In this document: positions 27,448-35,355 of the stretch, in pieces
Numbering within the stretch: the stretch's first letter is position 1
How the letters are laid out: each line of letters begins with the position of its first letter
Source: Bacillus sp. OK048
Lineage (GTDB): Bacteria; Bacillota; Bacilli; Bacillales; Cytobacillaceae
Direction of reading: 5' to 3'
Length of the DNA: 64,000 nucleotides
Assembly: GCF_900103525.1 (NCBI RefSeq)
Contig: NZ_FNHN01000001.1
Location: 436,958-500,957, forward strand
The notes under the pieces: model-generated
Told to the model about the DNA's origin: nothing
Seen by the model: only the letters and a program-made list of their open reading frames with translations
The model's database searches: none
Translations under genes and position numbers: made by a program

Positions 27448-28314
27448 TTATAATAATAATTTTATTAGAGTGGACCGTTCTTGTTCATTTAGTGGAACAA
27501 GCGGTAGTCTTACTGACCCTACGTCAAGCCCTTTGACTTGGAGTGCTGTTTTAATAGGTGCAGGACTTGGGGCTGCAAATAGTCCTTGCATCAGTGGTAG
27601 AAGCTGTTGGTGCAGCTTAGCTGCTCTTGTAGGATTACCTTCTAAATAGGCATATACCATCTCTTTCATTTCTTTCCCAATCACATGTGAAGCAACAGAT
27701 ACAACCCCTGACCCACCGATAGAAAGAACTGGAACAGTCATACTATCATCGCCACTGTAGAGGTCAAAGTTACTATCGGTATTCGCAATAATGTGAGCCA
27801 TGGCATTTAGGTCACCACTTGCCTCTTTCACAGCAACAATATTCGGAATTTTTGACAACCTAATGATTGTATCAGGATGTATATTTACAGCAGATCTTCC
27901 AGGAATATTATAAACCATTACAGGCAGCGACGTAGCTTGGGCAATCGTTTTAAAGTGCTGATATAAACCTTCTTGATTCGGTTTATTATAATAAGGACCC
28001 ACAAGCATAATCCCATCCACACCAAGCTGTTCCGCTTTTTTAGTCAGTTCTACCGAAGCATAGGTATTATTACTGCCGGTGCCCGCGATGACAGGTATTC
28101 TCTTTCCCACTACTTTAACAACATAATCAAATAATGCCAATTTTTCTTCTTTTGACAAAGTCGGCGATTCACCGGTTGTCCCCGCTACTACAAGTGATTC
28201 CGTACCATGATCGATTAGATAATTTACCAATTGAGTGGTCTTAGGAAAATCAATATGTCCTTTCTTATCAAAAGGTGTAACCATGGCAGTTGAAACCCGG
28301 CCAAAATGTACCAT
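27448..28314 (-). CDS. dapA: 4-hydroxy-tetrahydrodipicolinate synthase
   Basis: DapA condenses pyruvate with aspartate semialdehyde, the entry to diaminopimelate, lysine and, during sporulation, dipicolinate. The 288-aa barrel has the Schiff-base lysine K163 (AVKEASGD), Y135 (YNIPGRS) and the AGTTGESPTL loop. The frame could start 19 codons upstream, but the ATG at 28314 follows GAGAGGAG. It is the last gene of dpaA-dpaB-asd-dapG-dapA, so supply of precursor and its use for dipicolinate are genetically linked. Confidence 0.96.
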   Translation of the reverse strand: MVHFGRVSTAMVTPFDKKGHIDFPKTTQLVNYLIDHGTESLVVAGTTGESPTLSKEEKLALFDYVVKVVGKRIPVIAGTGSNNTYASVELTKKAEQLGVDGIMLVGPYYNKPNQEGLYQHFKTIAQATSLPVMVYNIPGRSAVNIHPDTIIRLSKIPNIVAVKEASGDLNAMAHIIANTDSNFDLYSGDDSMTVPVLSIGGSGVVSVASHVIGKEMKEMVYAYLEGNPTRAAKLHQQLLPLMQGLFAAPSPAPIKTALQVKGLDVGSVRLPLVPLNEQERSTLIKLLL

Positions 28315-28394
28315 TTTACTGCTCCTCTCAATTACGAAAATCAAGTTGAATAATGGCAGCTTGCGGTTCAACTGCCATTCCTACCATTAAGATA

Positions 28395-29645
28395 TTAGAA
28401 ATCCGTAAGCTTTGTTTCCATTGTTTCTACTTCAAGGTGAAAGGCGTCATGCAATGCATTCACTGATTTTACCAAGTCGTCTTGCTTCACAAGTACCCAA
28501 ATTGTAGTATGGCTATCAGCAGATTGGAGGATGCGAATTCCATTTTCCGAAAGAGCCGTAACAATCCTTGAAGTAACACCTGGCACTCCTGCAATTCCGG
28601 CTCCCACAACAGATACTTTAGCACAATGACGTTCTACTACAGGTTCATGTCTGATTTCTGTTAAGACCTTAATGGCCCTGTCAGTCATTTCATCCGTCAC
28701 GGTATATACAACGCCATTAGGTGATATGTTGATGAAGTCTACACTAATTTTTTCGTTTGCCATTGCTTTAAATACTTCTGCTTGCAAATTGTATTGATCT
28801 TTTTTTGCAAAAACCTTAATTTGCGTTACATTGGAAACATGTGCGATTCCGGTAACCGTTCGTTCTTTAATATCACTGCCCCGGGATCCTTTTGATATTG
28901 AGGTAACTAGTGTACCTAGATTATCGGAATACGTGGAACGAATTCGGATAGGAACCTTTGCCTGCATCGCGATTTCGACGGCTCTAGGGTGAATAACCTT
29001 CGCACCCTGATAGGCCATGTTACAAAGCTCAGTGTAGGTTACTACTGAAAGCTGCCTGGCATTTTCTGCAATCCTCGGATCTGCTGTCATGATTCCTTCT
29101 ACGTCGGTAAAAATATCTATCCATTCTGCTTGTAAAGCAGCCCCTAATGCAGCCGCAGATGTATCACTGCCACCTCGTCCAATTGTTGTGATGTCACCGT
29201 TCTTTGCAACACCTTGAAATCCAGCAACAACGACTACATCATTATATTCTAATTCTCGTAACAATCGGTCACATTTCATTTCTACAATCTTAGCTTGGGA
29301 ATGATCGTTATTCGTCCGAAATCCCGCCTGAGCCCCTGTCAAAGCAGATGCATTAATACCATTTTCTTTGAGCATGTTTGCAAAAACAACACTAGAAATG
29401 ATCTCTCCACAAGATAAAAGCAGGTCATGTTCACGTTTCGTAACCTTACTTTGATTACCTCCAATTAAAGAAAGTAATGTATCTGTTGCGTAGCTGTCCC
29501 CTTTTCTTCCCATCGCAGATACTACTACTACAACCTTATACCCATCTGCTATTGCTTTTTCAATATGTTTCTTAGCATGCTGCCTGCTGGCTTCATCCCT
29601 GACAGATGTCCCCCCATATTTTTGAACTATTATTTTCATAGACAT
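28395..29645 (-). CDS. dapG: Aspartate kinase I (DapG)
   Basis: This enzyme phosphorylates aspartate, the first step of the aspartate pathway. Residues ~1-250 form the kinase domain (VQKYGGTSV; IGRGGSDTSAAALGAAL), and two ACT domains follow from ~265 to 410. The 416-aa length and similarity mark it as DapG, the diaminopimelate-sensitive isoenzyme in B. subtilis. The start is either this ATG or a second one two codons later; AGGCAGG fits the first at short spacing and the second at long spacing. It is 26 bp after asd and probably co-transcribed. Confidence 0.95.
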   Translation of the reverse strand: MSMKIIVQKYGGTSVRDEASRQHAKKHIEKAIADGYKVVVVVSAMGRKGDSYATDTLLSLIGGNQSKVTKREHDLLLSCGEIISSVVFANMLKENGINASALTGAQAGFRTNNDHSQAKIVEMKCDRLLRELEYNDVVVVAGFQGVAKNGDITTIGRGGSDTSAAALGAALQAEWIDIFTDVEGIMTADPRIAENARQLSVVTYTELCNMAYQGAKVIHPRAVEIAMQAKVPIRIRSTYSDNLGTLVTSISKGSRGSDIKERTVTGIAHVSNVTQIKVFAKKDQYNLQAEVFKAMANEKISVDFINISPNGVVYTVTDEMTDRAIKVLTEIRHEPVVERHCAKVSVVGAGIAGVPGVTSRIVTALSENGIRILQSADSHTTIWVLVKQDDLVKSVNALHDAFHLEVETMETKLTDF

Positions 29646-29671
29646 AATAACCTGCCTTTTTAATCAGACCT

Positions 29672-30730
29672 TTAGTTTTTTTCTGTAATTAAACCTAGCT
29701 TAATTAAGCTCTCTGCAATTTGAACTGAATTCCAGGCAGCGCCCTTGAGTAAATTATCGGAAACAACCCACATATGGAAACCACGACTCTCGTTAAGGTC
29801 GTTACGAATTCTACCTACAAACACATCATTACTTCCAACGCAATTTGCAGGCATTGGATATACTTGATTCTCTGGATCATCTTGTAAAACTACCCCTGGT
29901 GCAGTTTTCAACAATTCTTTTATTTCATTTGCAGTGATGTTACCTGCTTCGATTTCAAAATAAACAGATTCAGAGTGACCCACTGCTACTGGTAATCGAA
30001 CACAAGTGGCCGCTACAGAGAGTTCTGGCAAATGCATAATTTTTTTTGTTTCATTTATCATTTTCATTTCTTCAAAGGTATAGCCGTTTTCTGTAAATTT
30101 ATCAATTTGTGGTATAGCATTAAAAGCAATTTGGTAGTGGTTCTCATCACCTTTAACAGGTAAAATTTTCGGTTCTACTGCCTCACCATCAAGAATTGCT
30201 TTCGTCTGGTTCTGTAATTCCTCAATTGCGACAGCTCCAGCACCAGAAACAGCTTGATAGGTTGAAACAATAACTTTTTTCAGTCCAAACTTTTGTCGAA
30301 TAGGTTCTAAAGCTACTACCATTTGGATAGTGGAGCAATTAGGATTCGCGATTATTCCATTATGGTTGTGCAAGTCATGTTCATTTACCTCTGGGACAAC
30401 TAATGGAATATCCTGATCCATTCTAAAAGCACTTGTGTTGTCCACTACAATGGCACCATGCTTCACTGCTTCTGGCGCAAGCTCTTTCGAAATATTGCCT
30501 CCAGCTGAGAATAATGCAATATCGACGCCCGCAAAACTTTCCGGCTTAGCTTCCTGGATAGTATGCTCAACACCATCAATTGTAACTTTCTTACCTGCTG
30601 AACGTGCAGAAGAAAGCAGGGTCAATTGTCTAATTGGGAATTTTTCTTTTACTAACGTTTGGATTATTTGTTGGCCAACCGCTCCAGTTGCTCCTACTAC
30701 AGCAATATGGTAACCACTTGTTTTACTCAT
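29672..30730 (-). CDS. asd: Aspartate-semialdehyde dehydrogenase
   Basis: Asd reduces aspartyl phosphate to aspartate semialdehyde with NADPH. The Rossmann motif [11 protein letters not shown] is at 11-21, and the catalytic cysteine C132 is in NPNCSTIQM. The 352-aa length is normal for the bacillar type. The ATG follows AAAGGGG. It is 190 bp downstream of dpaB; a hairpin in that gap could attenuate read-through or mark a separate vegetative transcript of asd-dapG-dapA. Confidence 0.96.
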   Translation of the reverse strand: MSKTSGYHIAVVGATGAVGQQIIQTLVKEKFPIRQLTLLSSARSAGKKVTIDGVEHTIQEAKPESFAGVDIALFSAGGNISKELAPEAVKHGAIVVDNTSAFRMDQDIPLVVPEVNEHDLHNHNGIIANPNCSTIQMVVALEPIRQKFGLKKVIVSTYQAVSGAGAVAIEELQNQTKAILDGEAVEPKILPVKGDENHYQIAFNAIPQIDKFTENGYTFEEMKMINETKKIMHLPELSVAATCVRLPVAVGHSESVYFEIEAGNITANEIKELLKTAPGVVLQDDPENQVYPMPANCVGSNDVFVGRIRNDLNESRGFHMWVVSDNLLKGAAWNSVQIAESLIKLGLITEKN

Positions 30731-30818
30731 TTTCTAATGCCCCTTTCAAACTTCCATCTATGATTTATTGATCCATTCTGTTTCAATGTAAAAAGAATCA
30801 GAAAAGGTTAATATAAAT

Positions 30819-30856
30819 TCTCATCAGTGAGGTAATCATTGGTCTCACTGATGATC
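30819..30856 (-). other. Hairpin between dpaB and asd
   Basis: An 11-bp perfect inverted repeat, TCATCAGTGAG with its complement, has a 12-nt loop. It is followed by AATTTATATT rather than a clean T-run. It may be a weak terminator of dpaAB, an RNA processing site, or a protein site. Confidence 0.45.
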
Positions 30857-30920
30857 GAATTATAAATATATTAACATATTCTTTGAAAGAAGAAACCATA
30901 TTTGATGAAAGGAGAAAGAA

Positions 30921-31520
30921 TTAGTCGATATCATTATATCTTTCCACTAGAACTGGTTGAATTTGTCTTCCGGAAATGGCAGCTTCAACTGTTTCCATTA
31001 ACATAGGCATTCTTGCCACCATCGAATTAGGTTTTTTTTCAGGGTCATCCTGACCATACGGGATAAAATAAATATGTTTTGTTGCCATTAACCTCATTAA
31101 GTTAACTCCATTTAAACCTAAAGCATCATTTGTTGAAATTCCGAGTACCACTGGCTTTAAATTTCTCAGAGTGGCTTTTGCAGCCATTAATACTGGGCTA
31201 TCGTTTATTGCATTCGCAAATTTACTCATGGAAACACCGGTTAATGGCGCTATTACCATACAATCCAAGGGGATTTTTGGACCTAGCGGCTCTGCTTTAA
31301 CGATGGAATCAATCGCTCTATTACCCGTTAGATCCTCAATCCTTTGAATCCAGTCCTCACCTTTACCGAAACGCGTTTCCGTATTTTTTACCGTAAATGT
31401 GACTACAGGCAAAACCTCGGCACCTGCCTGAACTAATTTCTCAATTTCAGGAAATACTGCATCATACGTACAATGGGAACCTGTTAATCCAAAGCCTATT
31501 TTTTTCCCTTTTAAACTCAT
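30921..31520 (-). CDS. dpaB: Dipicolinate synthase subunit B
   Basis: This is a flavoprotein of the HFCD family, 199 aa, with GFGLTGSHCTYDAVFPEIEKL at the N-terminus and APLTGVSMSKFANAINDSPVLMAAKA in the flavin region. With DpaA it converts dihydrodipicolinate to dipicolinic acid in the mother cell; the product is then moved to the spore core. The start ATG overlaps the dpaA stop by 4 bases and follows AAAGGGG. Also known as spoVFB. Confidence 0.95.
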   Translation of the reverse strand: MSLKGKKIGFGLTGSHCTYDAVFPEIEKLVQAGAEVLPVVTFTVKNTETRFGKGEDWIQRIEDLTGNRAIDSIVKAEPLGPKIPLDCMVIAPLTGVSMSKFANAINDSPVLMAAKATLRNLKPVVLGISTNDALGLNGVNLMRLMATKHIYFIPYGQDDPEKKPNSMVARMPMLMETVEAAISGRQIQPVLVERYNDID

Positions 31521-32419
31521 TTTATTTTCCCCTTTCGCTTGCTTAAATCATCTTGAAGCAATTGGGCCAGAACATTGGCTAGTATTTGACCAGCTGTTTT
31601 TGGCGCGACTATTCCAGGTAAACCTGGTGCAAGTAGAGCTTTAATACCTCTTTTTTCTGCATACCTAAAATCGGTTCCACCTGGCTTTGAGGCAAGGTCA
31701 ATAATCAGCGTATGCGCAGGCAACTTGGAAATAACTTTAGCACTTACTATTAATAACGGTATCGTATTGATTAAAATATCTGTATCTTTAACCTCTTTTT
31801 CTAAATCGTTTAAATGGAATGGTGTTAATCCCATTTCAGTAATTCTGGCAAGATGTTCACTTTTTCTTGCACCCACCTTTACTTTTGCTCCAAGTGCTTG
31901 GAAGGTCCTTGCCACACTCATTCCCACTCTTCCTAATCCTAATACCGTTATATTTGAGCCATGAATTGTGAAGTCTGTATGCTGGATGGCCATCATAATC
32001 GTTCCTTCTACTGTCGGAATTGAGTTGTAAATGGCCACATCGTCTCTCTCAAAAAGCTGAACCAATCGACGATTTGCTTCCTTGGTAATACTGTTTAAAT
32101 AAGCATTACTAATTCCGGAATAAATGGTACAATGGCCAGGTGTTTTCAAAAGCATTTCGGCTGTCAGAACAACCTTTTCATTTGAAAAGATTGTTTCTAT
32201 ATGCCCTTCTAAATTAGTACCGGGTACCGGTAAGATAAACGCATCCATAGTTAAAAAATCGACTTCATCTAACTTTTCCTTAACAGCACCTGTGAACGCG
32301 TGGTCAAGCTGCTCGAAGCCAATTAAAGATAATCTAGCATCTAACTCGGTTAACTTCCGGATAATTTCCAGCTGTCTTGCATCTCCACCGATCACGGCTA
32401 TCTGCATCCCTGTCAGCAT
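31517..32419 (-). CDS. dpaA: Dipicolinate synthase subunit A
   Basis: This is an NAD(P)-binding Rossmann protein of 300 aa (TVLGLGRVGMSVARTFQALGAKV) and subunit A of dipicolinate synthase. It makes the spore-core chelator that gives heat resistance. An upstream in-frame GTG is part of the ribosome site (GAAGGTG), so the ATG at 32419 is preferred; B. subtilis SpoVFA begins at the same MLTG. A SigK-like promoter lies ~70 bp upstream, in line with mother-cell expression. It is coupled to dpaB. Also known as spoVFA. Confidence 0.95.
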   Translation of the reverse strand: MLTGMQIAVIGGDARQLEIIRKLTELDARLSLIGFEQLDHAFTGAVKEKLDEVDFLTMDAFILPVPGTNLEGHIETIFSNEKVVLTAEMLLKTPGHCTIYSGISNAYLNSITKEANRRLVQLFERDDVAIYNSIPTVEGTIMMAIQHTDFTIHGSNITVLGLGRVGMSVARTFQALGAKVKVGARKSEHLARITEMGLTPFHLNDLEKEVKDTDILINTIPLLIVSAKVISKLPAHTLIIDLASKPGGTDFRYAEKRGIKALLAPGLPGIVAPKTAGQILANVLAQLLQDDLSKRKGKIK

Positions 32420-32482
32420 GAAATCATTCACCTTCTTTTTTTAAAAAATCCAAGCAGAAGTCTTTTCTTCTTATCACTTCAA

Positions 32483-32511
32483 CATCTTATGTAAGTGTAA
32501 TTGAATCTGTG
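32483..32511 (-). promoter_or_regulatory. Candidate SigK promoter of dpaAB
   Basis: On the minus strand CACA is separated by 16 nt from CATAAGATG, close to the SigK pattern AC-N16-CATANNNTA with one mismatch at the last base. SigK control of the spoVF operon is known in B. subtilis. Confidence 0.5.
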
Positions 32512-32527
32512 AGTTTTCCAATTATAG

Positions 32528-32571
32528 ATAAAAAAAAGCCCAAGCAAAATTTTATTTGCTTGGGCTTTTAA
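32528..32571 (-). terminator. Intrinsic terminator after ymxH
   Basis: A 14-bp stem, AAAGCCCAAGCAAA with its complement, is followed by TTTTTTTATC on the minus strand. Confidence 0.9.
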
Positions 32572-32594
32572 GACTCTCTTTTCCATTTTCCATG

Positions 32595-32840
32595 TTACTC
32601 TTCTTCATGCACATCAATAATAATCATATCGGAGCCAATCTTTTTTATATGCTGCCATGGGACTCTAATTTCACCGCCTTGCTTCCTAAATCCAAACCAT
32701 TTTAATGATGATGGAATCAGCAAGGCTTGAATTTGTCCTGTGCTCTCATTAATTTCAAGATCTGTTTGACCAAGTACACCTAGCCGTTCCGCCTTTTTTA
32801 CATCCACTATTTCTTTACCGCTTAATTCACTTAACCTCAT
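32595..32840 (-). CDS. ymxH: YlmC/YmxH family sporulation protein (PRC-barrel)
   Basis: This is an 81-aa PRC-barrel-like protein (MRLSELSGKEIVDVKKAERLGVL). It belongs to the YlmC/YmxH family, which is common in spore formers and has no defined biochemical role. It lies between mlpA and dpaA as in B. subtilis and has its own terminator. The ATG follows GAGAGGGG. The family assignment is firm; function is unknown. Confidence 0.88.
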   Translation of the reverse strand: MRLSELSGKEIVDVKKAERLGVLGQTDLEINESTGQIQALLIPSSLKWFGFRKQGGEIRVPWQHIKKIGSDMIIIDVHEEE

Positions 32841-32906
32841 TTTATTGGCCCCTCTCTCAACACCTTTACTATATACTTATCGATGGAAGTCCAAATTTAG
32901 ACTAAG

Positions 32907-32945
32907 AAAAGTGGAAGCGCCTCGCCCAGGCGCTGGAACTAGACC
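32907..32945. repeat. Minimal copy of a dispersed palindromic repeat
   Basis: AAAAGTGGAAGCGCC and GGCGCTGGAACTAGACC are separated by only 7 bp. They match the two outer ends of the 119-bp repeat at 56880-56998 (13 of 15 and 13 of 17 bases) with the whole middle missing. GGCGC/GCGCC ends form a short stem. It lies in the gap between mlpA and ymxH. Confidence 0.5.
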
Positions 32946-32949
32946 ATAA

Positions 32950-32983
32950 AAGAAAAAACAGTTCGAAATTGAACTGTTTTTTC
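32950..32983 (-). terminator. Intrinsic terminator after mlpA
   Basis: A stem AAAAAACAGTTC/GAACTGTTTTTT with a 6-nt loop precedes TTTTCTTTT on the minus strand. Confidence 0.88.
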
Positions 32984-32985
32984 TG

Positions 32986-34224
32986 CTATCTTAAATTTTT
33001 TGGCAATTCACCATCAGGGCTAATTAAGGACACTGAGTATTTGTTTGTAAAAACAGATGTTGCCATTCCATCTACACTTTGTTTTGAAACCTGATCAATT
33101 TGTTCAATAATCTCATCAAGTGAACGATGACGCTTTAAGAGCAGTTCGTTTTTCCCATTACGACTCATCCTGCTATTGGTACTTTCTAAACTTAACATTA
33201 AACTTCCTTTTAACTGTTCTTTACTATTGATTAATTCTTTTTCGGTAATTCCCTCTTGTTTTAATTTTTCAAGTGTTTCTTGTACGGTTTCAAATAACAC
33301 ATCCAGTTGCTTAGCCCCTGTGCCGCCATAAACAGTTACAACTCCGTTATCTTGGTAAGCAGAATGGTAGGAGAAGACAGAATATGCTAACCCGCGCTGC
33401 TCACGAACTTCTTGGAAGAGCCTGCTGCTCATGCTGCCGCCTAAAATATTATTTAAAATAATTAAGCTATAGACATCTTCATGACCAATTTTTAAACCTT
33501 CGAAACCAATACAAAGATGTGCTTGTTCTGTTTCCTTTTTACGGGATAAATTATTCGATTGGAATGTAGGAATATTTTCAGTAATGGCACTTTTTCCGCC
33601 TTCATATGACCCAAAATACTTTTCAACTTCCTTAATAAAACTTTCAGAAATATTTCCGGCAATTGAAATCACTACATTTTCTGGTGTGTAATGATTGTGT
33701 ATATATTCTTTAAGTGTTTCACTAGTAAACGTGTTCAAGGTCTTCTCTGTTCCTAGGATGGGGTATCCAAGTGGATGGTCTCCATAAATGGCACGGCTGA
33801 GTAAATCATGAACAATATCGTCTGGAGTATCATCATACATTTTGATTTCTTCAAGAACGACATTTCTTTCTTTATTTAATTCTTCTTCAACAAAAGTTGA
33901 GTTGAAGAACATATCAGCTAGTACATCTAAAGCGAATTGTGCATGTGTATCTAGTACTTTTGCATAGTAGCATGTGTACTCCTTGGAGGTAAAAGCATTG
34001 ACTTGACCACCAATACTGTCGAAGGATTCAGCTATCTCTTTCGCTGAACGAGTCTTCGTTCCTTTGAAGAACATATGCTCTAAAAAGTGTGAAATACCAT
34101 TCGTTTGGGGATTCTCATTTCTTGAACCAGTTCCAATCCATACTCCAATGGCTACAGATCTCACTGTTGGAATATTTTCTAATACAATTCTTACTCCATT
34201 TTTGCAAGAATACTTATTTATCAT
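32986..34224 (-). CDS. mlpA: M16 family zinc peptidase MlpA (YmxG)
   Basis: This is an insulinase/mitochondrial-processing-type peptidase of 412 aa. HFLEH is at residues 46-50 and the third zinc ligand glutamate follows in NVVLEEIKMYDDTPDD. The sequence ISHFLEHMFFKGT is near-identical to B. subtilis YmxG. The ATG at 34224 is one codon inside the open frame (TTG ATG) and has AGGAGG at 6 nt. It lies ~70 bp after ylxY with no terminator between them. In B. subtilis the gene has been linked to regulation of extracellular protease levels. The natural substrate is unknown. Confidence 0.92.
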   Translation of the reverse strand: MINKYSCKNGVRIVLENIPTVRSVAIGVWIGTGSRNENPQTNGISHFLEHMFFKGTKTRSAKEIAESFDSIGGQVNAFTSKEYTCYYAKVLDTHAQFALDVLADMFFNSTFVEEELNKERNVVLEEIKMYDDTPDDIVHDLLSRAIYGDHPLGYPILGTEKTLNTFTSETLKEYIHNHYTPENVVISIAGNISESFIKEVEKYFGSYEGGKSAITENIPTFQSNNLSRKKETEQAHLCIGFEGLKIGHEDVYSLIILNNILGGSMSSRLFQEVREQRGLAYSVFSYHSAYQDNGVVTVYGGTGAKQLDVLFETVQETLEKLKQEGITEKELINSKEQLKGSLMLSLESTNSRMSRNGKNELLLKRHRSLDEIIEQIDQVSKQSVDGMATSVFTNKYSVSLISPDGELPKNLR

Positions 34225-34294
34225 CAAAATCCTCCTATTGATAAAAACCAGAAATTAACCTATTTTCCTATATTATCTGGAAATAAAGCGTAAT

Positions 34295-35242
34295 TTATTT
34301 TACCATTCTTTCTTCACTCATTAAATCGCTTACAATACTTATCTGTAAACCTTTTTCTTTTATCAGCGTAATTAGCCGATTTAATGATTTGGCAGTCGAT
34401 TCTGTTGGATGCATGAGTACCATTGACCCATTATCAATTTTTGTAATCACACGATTAATCAGTTGGTCTGGTGTTGGTTTTTGCCAATCGACTGTATCAA
34501 CTGTCCACATTACCGTCTTCATATTTAATTCAGCTGCTATTTTTACCGTTTCATCCCGATAACTGCCACTTGGAGGTGCAAACCATACGCTTTTTTTTCC
34601 TGTTGCCGCCTCGATTACTTCGTTTGTTCTTACCATCTGATCCCTTGTTTGATATGCATTTAGTTTTTGCATATTCGGGTGCGAATATGAGTGGTTTCCG
34701 ACCTCATGGCCTGCACTGACGATCATTTTTGCTAAATCTGGATTATTTTTTACCCAATTCCCCTCGAGGAAAAAACTAGCGGTTACTTGATGGCTTTTTA
34801 AGGTAGCTAGGATTTCAGGCAAATATTCATTTCCCCATGCTACGTTAATGATGAAGCTGACCATTGGCTTATCTGGATGTCCACGATATATAGGAGATGG
34901 CGGCAAATCTTTAAGATGAATCGCAGGTTCTATTTGTTTATAAACTAATTTTTTCTCATCAAAAATTCCATTTTTCTTCATATTTTTATATGAAGCATCA
35001 ATATCGACCTTTATCCCATTATAGCCTGGGATCGCTTTCCACACTCTATCGATTTTTGCATCGGAAGGTGGAATTTCATATGTAGGAGCATTTTTAACTA
35101 TACTTTGATAAAGTGAATTTTCTTGCTCTCCGACAGTTAGCGCATTGCCTTTAAGTGAAGACACATATGTATCAACCAGTGGATTGTTAACAGAAAACCA
35201 GGCAGCAATTACTAAGAAAGCGAACATACTTAACTTCTTCAT
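34295..35242 (-). CDS. ylxY: YlxY, polysaccharide deacetylase-like sporulation protein
   Basis: This is a secreted or membrane-anchored NodB-fold protein of 315 aa. Residues ~1-22 are a hydrophobic signal or anchor. The NodB domain spans ~125-310, with HSYSHPNM as the metal-histidine motif. The usual TFDDGP motif is replaced by NVAWGNEY at 133-140, so the catalytic aspartates are missing and deacetylase activity is doubtful. The same change is, from memory, typical of YlxY orthologues. It sits between pnp and mlpA as in other bacilli. A sporulation role is assumed from the family name only. Confidence 0.88.
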   Translation of the reverse strand: MKKLSMFAFLVIAAWFSVNNPLVDTYVSSLKGNALTVGEQENSLYQSIVKNAPTYEIPPSDAKIDRVWKAIPGYNGIKVDIDASYKNMKKNGIFDEKKLVYKQIEPAIHLKDLPPSPIYRGHPDKPMVSFIINVAWGNEYLPEILATLKSHQVTASFFLEGNWVKNNPDLAKMIVSAGHEVGNHSYSHPNMQKLNAYQTRDQMVRTNEVIEAATGKKSVWFAPPSGSYRDETVKIAAELNMKTVMWTVDTVDWQKPTPDQLINRVITKIDNGSMVLMHPTESTAKSLNRLITLIKEKGLQISIVSDLMSEERMVK

Positions 35243-35307
35243 CTTCCTTCCCCCTTCATACTAAATATATGAAATGCAGGGACAAGGTAGAACCAATAGA
35301 AGTAATA

Positions 35308-35338
35308 AGGAAAAAGTCAGGGTTCCCCCTGACCTTCT
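35308..35338 (-). terminator. Intrinsic terminator after pnp
   Basis: A stem GTCAGGG/CCCTGAC with a GGAA tetraloop is followed by TTTTTCCTT on the minus strand. Confidence 0.88.
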
Positions 35339-35355
35339 ATTACGAGAATGGCTTT

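Noticed and set aside
30731..30920. Lysine riboswitch before asd
   Set aside because: The gap contains only one long hairpin and no L-box-like multi-helix pattern; it is also too short for a full lysine riboswitch plus terminator.
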